NCBI RefSeq assembly: GCF_021730435.1
Contig: NZ_JABWGX010000009.1
Coordinates: 98,795-162,794, forward strand
Length of the DNA stretch: 64,000 nucleotides
Reading direction: 5' to 3'
Source of the DNA: Xanthobacter agilis
GTDB taxonomy: Bacteria > Pseudomonadota > Alphaproteobacteria > Rhizobiales > Xanthobacteraceae
Shown here: positions 8,981-20,086 of the stretch, piece by piece
How the letters are laid out: every line of letters starts with the position of its first letter
How positions within the stretch are numbered: position 1 is the first letter of the stretch
Notes under the pieces: model-generated
Seen by the model: the letters and a program-made list of their open reading frames with translations, nothing else
What the model was told of the DNA's origin: nothing
Databases searched by the model: none
Translations under genes and position numbers: made by a program

Positions 8981-11572
8981 GTGTCCTCCACTCCTTCCTC
9001 CGACCAACTGAGCGCCTCCGCCGCGCCGGTTGGCCCCGATCTCGAGAAGATCCCGCTGGATCAGGTGTTCAGCACCCTGGGCGTGAAGGCCGACCAGGGC
9101 CTCTCCGCGCAGGAGGCCCAAAAGCGTCTTGAAACCTACGGGCCCAACGCCATCATCGCCAAGGAGCGCAGCCTGCTCTCGCGGGTGCTGGGCTATTTCG
9201 CGGGTCCCATCGCCTACATGATCGAGGCGGCCGCGTTGGTGTCGGCCATCCTCGGCCACTGGCAGGACTTCACGGTCATCGCGGCCCTGCTGGTCTTCAA
9301 CGCGGCCCTCGATTTCTGGCAGGACAGCAAGGCTTCCAACGCGCTGGCCGCCTTGAAGAAGGGCCTTGCACCGGAGGCCACGGCCCTGCGTGACGGCAAG
9401 TGGGCGAACGTGGACGCGGCCCAGCTGGTGCCGGGCGATGTGGTGAAGGTGCGGCTCGGCGCGGTGGTGCCCGCCGACCTGAGGCTGTTCGGCGCCGGCT
9501 TCGCCGCCATCGACCAGTCGGCGCTGACTGGCGAGTCGCTGCCGGCGGCCAAGAAGGAGGGTGACGAGGCCTATTCGGGCAGCGTGGTGAAGCAGGGCGA
9601 GATGGCGGGCGTCGTCATCGGCACCGGCGGCAACACCTTCTTCGGCCGGACCGCCAAGCTGGTCGCGGGCGCAGGTTCGGTGAGCCACGCGCAGAAGGCC
9701 ATGTTCGAGATTGGCAACTTCCTCATCGCCGTGGCGGTGGTGCTGGCGGTGATCCTGGTGGCCGCCGAGGTGTGGCAGAAGGCGGTGGTGGCGCAGGACT
9801 GGAAGTGGGACGATGCCCTCGGCATCCTGCAGTTCGTGCTGATCCTTCTGGTGGCTTCCATTCCGGTGGCCATGCCGGCGGTGTTCTCGGTGACGATGGC
9901 GTTGGGCGCGCTGGCGCTCTCCAAGCAGAAGGCCATCGTCTCCCGCCTCGAATCCATCGAGGAGATGGCGGGGGTGGATGTCCTGTGCTCGGACAAGACC
10001 GGCACGCTCACCAAGAACCAGCTCAAGCTCGGCGATCCCATCCTGATCGCGGCCACCGATCCGCAGGATGTGATCCTGGCCGGTGCCCTCGCCTCGCGGG
10101 CGGAGGACCACGACGCCATCGACACCGCCGTCATCGAGGGGCTGACGGATCCGGCGGTGGTCAAGACCTTCACCCAGACCGCCTTCGTGCCGTTCGATCC
10201 CGTGACCAAGCGCACTGAGGCGACGGTGAAGGACGAGCGGGGCAGCCTCGTGAGCGTTGCGAAGGGCGCCCCGCAGGCCATCGTCGATCTCGCCCAGCCC
10301 GCCGCCGATGTCGTCGCCAAGGTGAATGATACGGTGGCCGCGCTGGCCGCCAAGGGCAATCGCGCGCTGGCGGTGGCCCGCTCGCAGAACGGTGGCACGA
10401 CATGGTCGCTGCTCGGCATCCTGCCCATGTTCGACCCGCCCCGCGACGACAGCCGGGCGACACTGGAGGCGGTGGGCGCCAAGGGTGTTCGGGTGAAGAT
10501 GATCACCGGCGACGACACCGCCATTGCCATCGAGACCGCCCGCCAGCTCGGCATGGGCACCAACATCCTCACCGCGTCGGACGTGTTCCCGAAGGACATG
10601 AACCCCGATCAGGTGCCGGCCAACATCTCCGATGCGATCGAGCGCGCGGACGGCTTCGCCCGCGTGTTCCCGGAGCACAAGTACGCCATCGTGAAGTCGC
10701 TGCAGGCGCGCGGCCACATCGTCGCCATGACCGGCGATGGCGTGAACGACGCCCCCGCCCTGAAGCAGGCCGATTGCGGCACCGCCGTTTCCGGGGCCAC
10801 CGACGCCGCGCGCGGGGCGGCGGCGCTCATCCTCACCGCGCCGGGCCTCTCGGTCATCAACAGCGCCATCGACGAGGCGCGCCGCATCTTCGGGCGCATC
10901 ACCACCTACACCATCTATCGCGTGGCGCTGACCATGGACATCATGTTCCTGGTGGTGCTCTCGACCATCCTCCTGGGTTTCCAGCCGCTCACCGCGATCA
11001 TGATCGTCATCATCTCGCTCCTCGATGACATCCCGATCATGACCATCGCCTACGACAACACGCCGGTGAGCGAACGGCCCATCCGCTGGAAGATGCCCCG
11101 CATCCTGGCGGTCTCGACGGCGCTGGGCTTCTTCTCGGTGGTGCAGTCGTTCGGGCTGCTGCTGGCCGGCATGTGGGCGATCAACAGCGCCGTGGGCCAA
11201 GTCTATGGGCAGATGCTCGGCCTCGTCGACACCACCCACCTGCAGACGGTGATGTTCCTGCAACTGGTCACCGGTGGCCACCTGCTGCTGTTTGTCACCC
11301 GCTCGGAGCGCTGGTTCTTCCTGCCGCCGTTCCCGGCGCTGCCGCTGGTGGCCGCGATCCTCTCCACGCAGGTGCTCGCGATGCTGATGTGCGCCTACGG
11401 CTGGTTTGTGCCCGCCATCTCGTGGGACGCCATCGGCGTGGTGATCGGCTACTGCATCGTGTGGACCTTCATTCTCGGCGCCCTGCGCCTTGTGGTGGAG
11501 CAGTTGGTCAGCCACCGCACCACGTCGCGGCTGCGCGCCACCCACCTCGTCATGCAGCGTCTGCGGCCGTGA
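8981..11572 (+). CDS. Plasma-membrane H+-ATPase, P-type IIIA (first copy)
   Basis: 863 aa from the GTG at 8981, chosen because CAGGAG sits about 9 bases upstream; the frame opens at a GTG at 8942 without a site. Domains in order: cation-ATPase N-terminal, first membrane pairs (FAGPIAYMIEAAALVSAILG), actuator TGES, the phosphorylated aspartate in DKTGTLTKNQL (about D338), GDGVNDAPALKQADCG hinge, and a C-terminal membrane block. LTGESLP and the PM-type IPVAMPAVFSVTMALGA with no CPC motif indicate an H+ pump of the fungal/plant Pma type, not a metal pump. A second copy lies 2.6 kb downstream. Probable role: proton export under acid or energy stress. Confidence 0.9.
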   Translation: MSSTPSSDQLSASAAPVGPDLEKIPLDQVFSTLGVKADQGLSAQEAQKRLETYGPNAIIAKERSLLSRVLGYFAGPIAYMIEAAALVSAILGHWQDFTVIAALLVFNAALDFWQDSKASNALAALKKGLAPEATALRDGKWANVDAAQLVPGDVVKVRLGAVVPADLRLFGAGFAAIDQSALTGESLPAAKKEGDEAYSGSVVKQGEMAGVVIGTGGNTFFGRTAKLVAGAGSVSHAQKAMFEIGNFLIAVAVVLAVILVAAEVWQKAVVAQDWKWDDALGILQFVLILLVASIPVAMPAVFSVTMALGALALSKQKAIVSRLESIEEMAGVDVLCSDKTGTLTKNQLKLGDPILIAATDPQDVILAGALASRAEDHDAIDTAVIEGLTDPAVVKTFTQTAFVPFDPVTKRTEATVKDERGSLVSVAKGAPQAIVDLAQPAADVVAKVNDTVAALAAKGNRALAVARSQNGGTTWSLLGILPMFDPPRDDSRATLEAVGAKGVRVKMITGDDTAIAIETARQLGMGTNILTASDVFPKDMNPDQVPANISDAIERADGFARVFPEHKYAIVKSLQARGHIVAMTGDGVNDAPALKQADCGTAVSGATDAARGAAALILTAPGLSVINSAIDEARRIFGRITTYTIYRVALTMDIMFLVVLSTILLGFQPLTAIMIVIISLLDDIPIMTIAYDNTPVSERPIRWKMPRILAVSTALGFFSVVQSFGLLLAGMWAINSAVGQVYGQMLGLVDTTHLQTVMFLQLVTGGHLLLFVTRSERWFFLPPFPALPLVAAILSTQVLAMLMCAYGWFVPAISWDAIGVVIGYCIVWTFILGALRLVVEQLVSHRTTSRLRATHLVMQRLRP

Positions 11573-11579
11573 GCCGTCC

Positions 11580-11608
11580 CCGGCCCCGTTATGTCTTGAC
11601 GGGGCCGG
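11580..11608 (+). terminator. Hairpin after first H+-ATPase
   Basis: 10-bp stem CCGGCCCCGT / ACGGGGCCGG with a 9-base loop, starting 8 bases past the stop codon, then ACTCTTTG. Good stem but weak T tract. Confidence 0.6.
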
Positions 11609-11793
11609 ACTCTTTGCCTGGGACAGCATTGTTGACGCAAATGCCGGAGCGCCTTCTGCATTTCCTCATGTTGCGAAGGCGCCCTAAAGTGTTCATGCCG
11701 ATTCGGCTCCACGGGCGACGCCCGGCAGCGGGGCGATTCCAAGGGCCGTCCTCGGGCGCGAGCGATGGTGGTTTTACCTGAGAGGAGAGCAGG

Positions 11794-12639
11794 ATGGGCC
11801 TGCGCAAGAAGCTCGTCGTCGAACCCGGCACCCGGGTGCGGCTGAAGGACGTGGATGCCGCTTTCCACGGCGATTACGCCTCCGCCGAGCTCGCCAAGGA
11901 CGATCTCGCCAAGAATGTCGTCCGCCTCGCGGAACTGCAGCAGAAGCTCTATGGCGAGAAGAAGCATGCGCTGCTGGTCGTGCTCCAGGGCATCGACGCC
12001 GCCGGCAAGGACGGCACCTGCTGGCATGTGATGGCGGCCATGAACCCGCAGGGCACCTCCGTGACGGGCTTCAAGCAGCCGACTGCGGAAGAGCACCAGC
12101 ACGATTTCCTGTGGCGGGTACATCCGCACGCGCCGGGTCTCGGCGAGGTGGCGGTGTTCAACCGCTCCCATTACGAAGACGTGCTGGTGGTGCGGGTGCA
12201 CGATCTGGTGCCGAAGGAGGTCTGGTCCGAGCGCTACGACATCATCAACGACTTCGAGACGCTGCTGACAACGGCCGGGGTCACCATCCTCAAGTTCTTC
12301 CTCTACATCACGCCGGAGGAGCAGCTCGCCCGGTTCGCCCAGCGCCTCGACGATCCGGCGCGCCAGTGGAAGATCTCGGAGGCTGATTACAAGGAGCGGG
12401 CCTTTTGGGACCAGTACATCGCGGCCTATGAGGACATGCTGGCGAAATGCTCCACCAAGCATGCGCCGTGGTATGTGATCCCTTCCAACCACAAATGGTT
12501 CCGCAATCTCGCCGTCTCCAAGATCATCGAGGAGACGCTCGACGAGATGAACCTGAAGCTGCCGGCGCCGACCGTGGATCTGGAGCAGATCCGCAAGGAT
12601 TATCACCAGGCGGTAAAGGCGGAGAAGGGCAAGGCCTGA
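11794..12639 (+). CDS. ppk2: PPK2-family polyphosphate kinase
   Basis: 281 aa, typical for one-domain PPK2. Walker A-like GIDAAGKDGT (residues ~65-74), the FKQPTAEE region, Walker B/lid area with FNRSHYEDVLVVRVHDL, and the RQWKISEADYKER helix are all visible. The enzyme transfers phosphate between polyphosphate and nucleoside mono- or diphosphates. The start is the ATG at 11794 after a strong GAGAGGAGAGCAGG. It lies between two H+-ATPases and downstream of Pta-AckA, so it could regenerate ATP for the pumps from polyphosphate (inference). The FNRSHYED variant fits nucleotide phosphotransferase subclasses rather than GTP-specific ones, but subclass is uncertain. Confidence 0.92.
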   Translation: MGLRKKLVVEPGTRVRLKDVDAAFHGDYASAELAKDDLAKNVVRLAELQQKLYGEKKHALLVVLQGIDAAGKDGTCWHVMAAMNPQGTSVTGFKQPTAEEHQHDFLWRVHPHAPGLGEVAVFNRSHYEDVLVVRVHDLVPKEVWSERYDIINDFETLLTTAGVTILKFFLYITPEEQLARFAQRLDDPARQWKISEADYKERAFWDQYIAAYEDMLAKCSTKHAPWYVIPSNHKWFRNLAVSKIIEETLDEMNLKLPAPTVDLEQIRKDYHQAVKAEKGKA

Positions 12640-12780
12640 CATCCGGCCGGCCGGACATTTTCGCAATCGGACGAATCGTGAAAGTGTTCCGGCTTGGCCG
12701 GAGGGTCCTTGCGGCGCGTGTCTTTCCAGGCCGGTCGCGGAGGGGCTCGTCCGGTTCCGGCATCACCGACGGCGGGGCCC

Positions 12781-14031
12781 ATGGGCGTTACCCTTCTGAT
12801 TTTCCTCCTGGTCTATGTGGCCATGGGCTTCGGCAAGCTGCCGGGCTTCAAGGTAGACCGCACTGGCGCGGCCATCGTCGGTGCGCTTGCCATGATGGTG
12901 GCGGGCAGCATCAGCGCCAAGGCGGCCTGGGAGTCCATCGACTACAGCTCGGTGGGGATGCTGTTCGGCCTGATGGTGGTGTCCGCCGCATTCGTGGTGT
13001 CGGGCTTCTACGGGTGGACGGCGCAGAAGGTGGCGACGCTGCCGGTCAGCGCGCCGGTGCTGCTGGCGGTGCTCGTCGCCGTCGGCGGTCTGCTGTCGGC
13101 GGTCCTCACCAACGACGTGGTGGTGGTGGCGATGACGCCGCTCCTGGTTTCGGTGACGCTGGCGCGGGGACTGAACCCGGTGCCCTTCCTGCTGGGCTTC
13201 TGCTTCGCCGCCAACACCGGCTCGGCCGGCACCCTGATCGGCAGCCCGCAGAACATGATCGCGGCGCAGCAACTTGGCCTGTCGTTCAATGGCTTCCTGA
13301 TGGTGGCGGCGGTGCCGGCGCTGCTGTCGCTCCCCCTGGTGTGGGGGCTCATCGTCTGGCTCTATCACGGGCGCTGGACCTCCCCGCAGTCGGAGCGGGA
13401 GCATCCGGTGGCGGCGACGCTTACGGCGCCGCCGCTCGACAGGGCGGAAACGCTGAAGGCCGGGGTGGCCACGTTCCTGGTCGTGCTCGCCTTCGTGGTG
13501 AGCGACTGGCCGCGCGACCTCATCGCGCTGGGCGCCGCCGGTATCTTGCTCATCAACCGGCAGATCGCCTCGAGCGACATGCTGAAGCATGTGGACGGTA
13601 ATCTGCTGCTGCTCATCATGGGGCTGTTCGTGGTCAATGCGGCCATGGCGGCGACCGGGCTACCGCAGAGCCTGCTGAACGACCTGCGTGGCGCCGGCAT
13701 CAATCTCAACGATCCCTTGTCCCTGTTCCTGGTGTCGGGCGTGCTCAGCAATGTGGTGGGCAACAACCCCGCGGTGATGCTGCTGGTGCCCTTCCTTGAA
13801 CCCGGTCATGACCGGGCGCTGGCCGACGCGCTCGGCGCCGCGCTCGCGCTGGGGACTGGATTTTCCAGCAACCTCATCGTGTTCGGGAGTCTTGCTGGGA
13901 TCATCGTGGTGGAGCAGGCCGCGGTCTGCGGCATCAGGATTTCATTCGGCGAGTTCGCGCGCGCGGGTGTGCCCGTGGCACTCGCCTGCATGGCGATGGC
14001 GGTGGTCTGGATCCTGCTGATTGGCATGTGA
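12781..14031 (+). CDS. SLC13/ArsB-type anion permease
   Basis: 416 aa with about 11 hydrophobic segments, starting with VTLLIFLLVYVAMGFGKLPG. The duplicated ion-transporter signature is present: LTNDVVVVAMTPLL in the first half and LSNVVGNNPAVMLLVPFL in the second, plus GTLIGSPQNMIAA. This matches the SLC13/CitMHS/ArsB superfamily of anion:cation symporters or antiporters. Substrate is not readable; candidates are dicarboxylate, sulfate or arsenite. The ATG at 12781 has only a GC-rich upstream site, and the frame opens at 12694. It is in the same orientation as PPK2 and the second H+-ATPase, so the pump could supply the gradient it uses. Confidence 0.78.
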   Translation: MGVTLLIFLLVYVAMGFGKLPGFKVDRTGAAIVGALAMMVAGSISAKAAWESIDYSSVGMLFGLMVVSAAFVVSGFYGWTAQKVATLPVSAPVLLAVLVAVGGLLSAVLTNDVVVVAMTPLLVSVTLARGLNPVPFLLGFCFAANTGSAGTLIGSPQNMIAAQQLGLSFNGFLMVAAVPALLSLPLVWGLIVWLYHGRWTSPQSEREHPVAATLTAPPLDRAETLKAGVATFLVVLAFVVSDWPRDLIALGAAGILLINRQIASSDMLKHVDGNLLLLIMGLFVVNAAMAATGLPQSLLNDLRGAGINLNDPLSLFLVSGVLSNVVGNNPAVMLLVPFLEPGHDRALADALGAALALGTGFSSNLIVFGSLAGIIVVEQAAVCGIRISFGEFARAGVPVALACMAMAVVWILLIGM

Positions 14032-14214
14032 CGAAAGGTGATGATCCCGAACAGGATACGCGACGACGCGGTCTTTTCCCTGAATGATCCCAGGTCTCGC
14101 TTTTTTAAGTGTTGGCTGCCGGGACTTTGCTGGAAGTCAAACAAACCGTCATGAGCTAGCTTCATCATTGGTTGCACGTGCTGCGGGGCGCGCGCGCGAA
14201 ATCGGGGGTGAGAG

Positions 14215-16824
<2,610 letters not shown>

Positions 16825-16828
16825 CCTC

Positions 16829-16854
16829 GTGACGCCGGTTGCCGCCGGCGTCAC
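16829..16854 (+). terminator. Hairpin 1 after second H+-ATPase
   Basis: 10-bp stem GTGACGCCGG / CCGGCGTCAC with a 6-base loop, five bases past the stop codon. No T run of its own; it sits just ahead of a stronger hairpin. Confidence 0.55.
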
Positions 16855-16866
16855 ATGAGACATGCG

Positions 16867-16896
16867 AAGGCCGGCGGATGCTTTCGCCGGCCTTTT
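16867..16896 (+). terminator. Rho-independent terminator
   Basis: 10-bp stem AAGGCCGGCG / CGCCGGCCTT with loop GATGCTTT, leading directly into TTTT. This is the cleanest intrinsic terminator in the window and closes the proton-pump module. Confidence 0.8.
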
Positions 16897-17090
16897 GCGT
16901 TGATGGACGTGGTGCGCCCTGTGGGGCCATGTTGCGCGTCCAAGCTGGCGGAAGCGTCGGCAGATCCGCCGGGCCGGAGGTCAGCGGGCCGATCGGACGC
17001 CACCACGCGTGCTGCGTTCCTCGCGAGCCTTTGGTCAAACGCGCGGGGTGTTTTCGCGGGCCTGTCGGGCACGGACCGAGGGCGATGGCG

Positions 17091-19364
17091 TCACTGCGGG
17101 CGGAAGCGAAGCAGGCGCAAGGCGTTCAAGGTCACGAGCACGGTCGCTCCGGTATCGGCGAGGATCGCTGGCCACAGGCCGGTGATGCCGGCGACGGTGG
17201 TTACCAGGAACACCGCCTTCAGTCCCAGGGCGATGGTGATGTTCTGGTGGATGTTGCCCATGGTCCGACGCGACAGGGCGATCATGTCCGGGATGTCCTG
17301 CACCCGTGCGTGGAGCGCGGCGGCATCGGCGGTCTCCAGCGCCACGTCGGTGCCGTCGCCCATGGCGATGCCGATGTCGGCGCTGGCCAGGGCCGGGGCA
17401 TCGTTGATGCCGTCGCCGACCTTCGCCACCATGGCGCCGCGCGCCTTCAGGTCGCTCACGACGCGCTGCTTGTCGGCCGGCAGCAGTTCGGCGGCGACGG
17501 CGATGCCCAGGCGCGCGCCGATGGCGTCCGCCGTGCGCCGGTTGTCGCCGGTGAGCATCAGCGTGGTGATGTGCGCCGCCGTCAGGGCCTTGATCGCGGC
17601 CGCGGCGTCGGGGCGCGGCTCGTCGCGCAGGGCGATGGCGCCCGCCAATGTGCGCTCGACCACCAGCAGCGACACGGTCTTGCCGTCCGCATTCAGCGCC
17701 GCCACATGCTGCATGTCGGCCTCGCTCACGGGCACAAGCTCTGCCGCCGCGGCCGGAGCGCCGAGGAACACGACCCGCCCCTCCACCCGAGCGGTGACGC
17801 CCTTGCCGCCGTGGGCCCTGGCATCTTCCGCCGGCGGCACGGCGATGGCCTGCGCCGCCGCGTGCGCCACGATGGCGCGGGCCAGCGGGTGGCTCGATCC
17901 GGTCTCGACGGCGGCGGCAAGGCGCAGCACCTCGCCAGCCGGCAGGGCGAGGGCCATGATGTCCGTCACCTCGGGCTTGCCCGCCGTGAGGGTGCCGGTC
18001 TTGTCGAAGCAGACGGTAGTCACCTTGCGGAATGTTTCCAGCACCGCCCCGCCCTTCATGAGCAGGCCGCGCCGCGCGCCCGCAGAGAGGCCGGCGGCGA
18101 TGGCGGCCGGCGTGGAGATGACCAGCGCGCACGGGCAGCCGATGAGCAGGATGGCGAGGCCCTTGTAGACCCATTCCGCCCAGGGGGCGCCAAAGGCGAG
18201 AGGCGGCACCACGGCCACCAGGGCGCCAACCGCCAGCACGGCCGGCGTGTAATAGCGCGCGAATTGGTCGATGAAGCGTTCGGTGGGGGCCTTCTTCTCC
18301 TGCGCTTCCTCCACCAGCCGCACCACGCGGGCGATGGTGTTGTCGGAGGCGGTGGCCGTCACTTGGACCCGCAGGGCGGCTTCCCCATTGACGGTTCCGG
18401 CGAAGACGACGGCGTCCACGCCCTTGCGCACCGGGGTGCTCTCGCCGGTCACAGGCGCTTCGTCGATGGCGCTGTCACCGGCGATGATGATGCCATCGGC
18501 CGGAATGCGGTCGCCAGGGCGCACCAGGATGGTGGCGCCCACGGCGAGGCTGTCGGCACTCACCGCCCGGACGGCGCCGTCGTGCTCCACCCATGCCGTC
18601 TTGGGCACGAGGTCGGAGAGGGCGGAGATGGAGGCGCGGGCCCGGCCGGCGGCGACCCCTTCCAGCAGTTCGCCCACCAGGAACAGGAACACCACGGCGG
18701 CGGCTTCCTCCGCCGCGCCGATGGCCACCGCGCCCACCGCCGCGATGGTCATGAGCATCTCGATGGTGAAGGGCATGCCGTCCACGGCGGCGGCGAAGGC
18801 GCGCCGGGCGATGGGCGCGAGCCCCACCAGCATGGCGAGGATGAACAGCGGGGTATCGAGCCGCGGCAGCAACAGTCCCGCGCCAAACGCCGCGCCCAAG
18901 GCGAGACCGCTCAGCAGGGTGAGCCGCGCCTTGGCCGAGCGCCACCAGGGGCCATCCATCGGAGCGCGGCTGTGGTTGTCCTCCGTGGCGGTGGAGGTCG
19001 CGGGGCCGTGCGCGGGGGCGTGGCTGCCGCAGCAGGCATCCCCAGGGTGCGCGTCGTGGCTGTCGCCATGGTCATCGTGATGGTCAAGACCGGCGCAATG
19101 GGCGTGAGCCTTCTGCGCCGGGTGCGCCGCGCCGCCCTGCGGAGCGATCGGAGCGATGGCATAGCCGAGGGTGCCGAGGCGCTGTTCCAGCTTTGCGATG
19201 TCGGTTTCCGGCTCATGATGCAGCGTCATCGTGCCGGCGGTCACGGACACGGATACGTCGGTGACGCCGGTGATGCGCCGCGCGGCACCGTCGATCTTGG
19301 CTGCGCAGGAGGCGCAGTCCATCCCTGTCACACGAAATCGGCTCTGCACAATGGGAGCGTTCAT
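17091..19364 (-). CDS. Zn/Cd/Pb-type P1B ATPase exporter
   Basis: 757 aa from the ATG at 19364, which has AAGGGG upstream; an ATG at 19382 in frame is less well placed. Domains: one heavy-metal-associated domain with GMDCASCAAKID (residues ~14-25), a His/Asp/Cys-rich linker (CAGLDHHDDHGDSHD and GDACCGSHAPAHG) that should bind metal, eight membrane segments, the CPCALVIS transport motif, DKTGTLTAGK and GDGINDAPALASADIG. CPC with this N-terminus fits the ZntA/CadA subgroup exporting Zn(II), Cd(II) or Pb(II) from the cytoplasm. It diverges from a MerR regulator and has a MerR-type promoter. Which metal dominates cannot be told from sequence. Confidence 0.92.
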   Translation of the reverse strand: MNAPIVQSRFRVTGMDCASCAAKIDGAARRITGVTDVSVSVTAGTMTLHHEPETDIAKLEQRLGTLGYAIAPIAPQGGAAHPAQKAHAHCAGLDHHDDHGDSHDAHPGDACCGSHAPAHGPATSTATEDNHSRAPMDGPWWRSAKARLTLLSGLALGAAFGAGLLLPRLDTPLFILAMLVGLAPIARRAFAAAVDGMPFTIEMLMTIAAVGAVAIGAAEEAAAVVFLFLVGELLEGVAAGRARASISALSDLVPKTAWVEHDGAVRAVSADSLAVGATILVRPGDRIPADGIIIAGDSAIDEAPVTGESTPVRKGVDAVVFAGTVNGEAALRVQVTATASDNTIARVVRLVEEAQEKKAPTERFIDQFARYYTPAVLAVGALVAVVPPLAFGAPWAEWVYKGLAILLIGCPCALVISTPAAIAAGLSAGARRGLLMKGGAVLETFRKVTTVCFDKTGTLTAGKPEVTDIMALALPAGEVLRLAAAVETGSSHPLARAIVAHAAAQAIAVPPAEDARAHGGKGVTARVEGRVVFLGAPAAAAELVPVSEADMQHVAALNADGKTVSLLVVERTLAGAIALRDEPRPDAAAAIKALTAAHITTLMLTGDNRRTADAIGARLGIAVAAELLPADKQRVVSDLKARGAMVAKVGDGINDAPALASADIGIAMGDGTDVALETADAAALHARVQDIPDMIALSRRTMGNIHQNITIALGLKAVFLVTTVAGITGLWPAILADTGATVLVTLNALRLLRFRPQ

Positions 19365-19393
19365 GATGCACCCCTTTCCCATAGGTCGCGGGC

Positions 19394-19424
19394 ACCCTAC
19401 ATGCTCTAGTCACTAGAGGAGCAA
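19394..19424 (-). promoter_or_regulatory. MerR-type promoter/operator for metal ATPase
   Basis: On the minus strand: -35 TTGCTC, a 19-bp spacer and -10 TAGGGT. The spacer contains a perfect dyad, CTCTAGT-G-ACTAGAG. Over-long 19-bp spacers with a central dyad are the hallmark of MerR-activated promoters, and this one closely resembles CadR/PbrR-type sites. The -10 lies 30 bases upstream of the ATPase start, and the whole site is between the divergent regulator and pump. Confidence 0.88.
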
Positions 19425-19436
19425 GGGGGCAGGAAA

Positions 19437-19901
19437 ATGAGCGTGGGCGTGTCCATTGGCGTGGCGGCCAAGGCGAGCGGGGTGAAGGTGCCCACCGTCC
19501 GCTTCTACGAGCAGATCGGGCTGATGCCGCCCATGGTGCGTACCGACGGCAACCGGCGCCTCTATGGGCCTGCTGACGTGAAGCGGCTGACCTTTATCCG
19601 CCATGCGCGGGAACTGGGGTTCGAGATCGATGCCATCCGCGAGCTTCTGCAACTTCAGGATCAACCCAACCAGTCCTGCGCGGTGGCGGATGACATCGCG
19701 CGGGGCCGGCTTGGCGAGGTGCGCCGGCGCATTGCGAGCCTCAGGGCGCTGGAGGCGGAGCTGGAGCGGATGGTGGGTGAATGCAGCCACGGTCGCGTGG
19801 CGGAATGCCGTGTCATCGAAGTGCTGGCGGACCATTGCGAATGCCGCTTTCACGCCCATGAGGCGGATGGAGCTGAGGCGGATGGAGCTGAAGGGGGCTG
19901 A
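19437..19901 (+). CDS. MerR-family metal-responsive regulator (CadR/PbrR/ZntR-like)
   Basis: 154 aa. N-terminal MerR helix-turn-helix (IGVAAKASGVKVPTVRFYEQ, then GLMPP and NRRLYGPADVKRLTFIRHAR), a dimerisation helix, and metal-binding cysteines: QSCAVAD in the long helix and a C-terminal GECSHGRVAECRVIEVL with HCECRFH. This Cys/His set fits Zn/Cd/Pb sensing rather than Cu or Hg. ATG at 19437 follows CAGGAAA. It likely activates the divergent P1B ATPase via the dyad at 19394-19424. The extreme C-terminus (EADGAEADGAEGG) is encoded by a 15-bp tandem repeat and is probably unstructured. Confidence 0.92.
   Translation: MSVGVSIGVAAKASGVKVPTVRFYEQIGLMPPMVRTDGNRRLYGPADVKRLTFIRHARELGFEIDAIRELLQLQDQPNQSCAVADDIARGRLGEVRRRIASLRALEAELERMVGECSHGRVAECRVIEVLADHCECRFHAHEADGAEADGAEGG
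19859..19888 (+). repeat. 15-bp tandem repeat at end of MerR gene
   Basis: Two copies of a GAGGCGGATGGAGCT unit in tandem encode the repeated EADGA tail of the regulator. Confidence 0.7.
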
Positions 19902-19984
19902 TTGAGCCACGCGCACCATAGGGGGTGATACCGGGATCCCGCGCTGTCGCACCCCGGGGAGAGGGGCGTCGATTTTTATAGTCG

Positions 19985-20009
19985 TATATCGTTATCGAAT
20001 AACGATATA
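19985..20009. promoter_or_regulatory. Perfect 25-bp dyad upstream of chrA
   Basis: Inverted repeat with 11-bp arms, TATATCGTTAT and ATAACGATATA, around a CGA centre, 78 bp before the chrA start. It is AT-rich in a GC-rich stretch and has no T tail, so it looks like an operator rather than a terminator. The cognate regulator is not adjacent; the neighbouring MerR protein should not use this geometry. Confidence 0.65.
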
Positions 20010-20086
20010 GTGGGGCTCCACGCAACGGACCTGTGGGCGGGGCTTTCTTCCGTCCGCGGACCCGCGCCGTTGGAGGAGCCTGTGTC

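Noticed and set aside
8936..11629. Long minus-strand open frame (897 codons) opposite the first H+-ATPase
   Set aside because: Shadow frame of a GC-rich gene; His/Arg/Gly-rich with no domain, while the plus strand encodes a full P-type ATPase.
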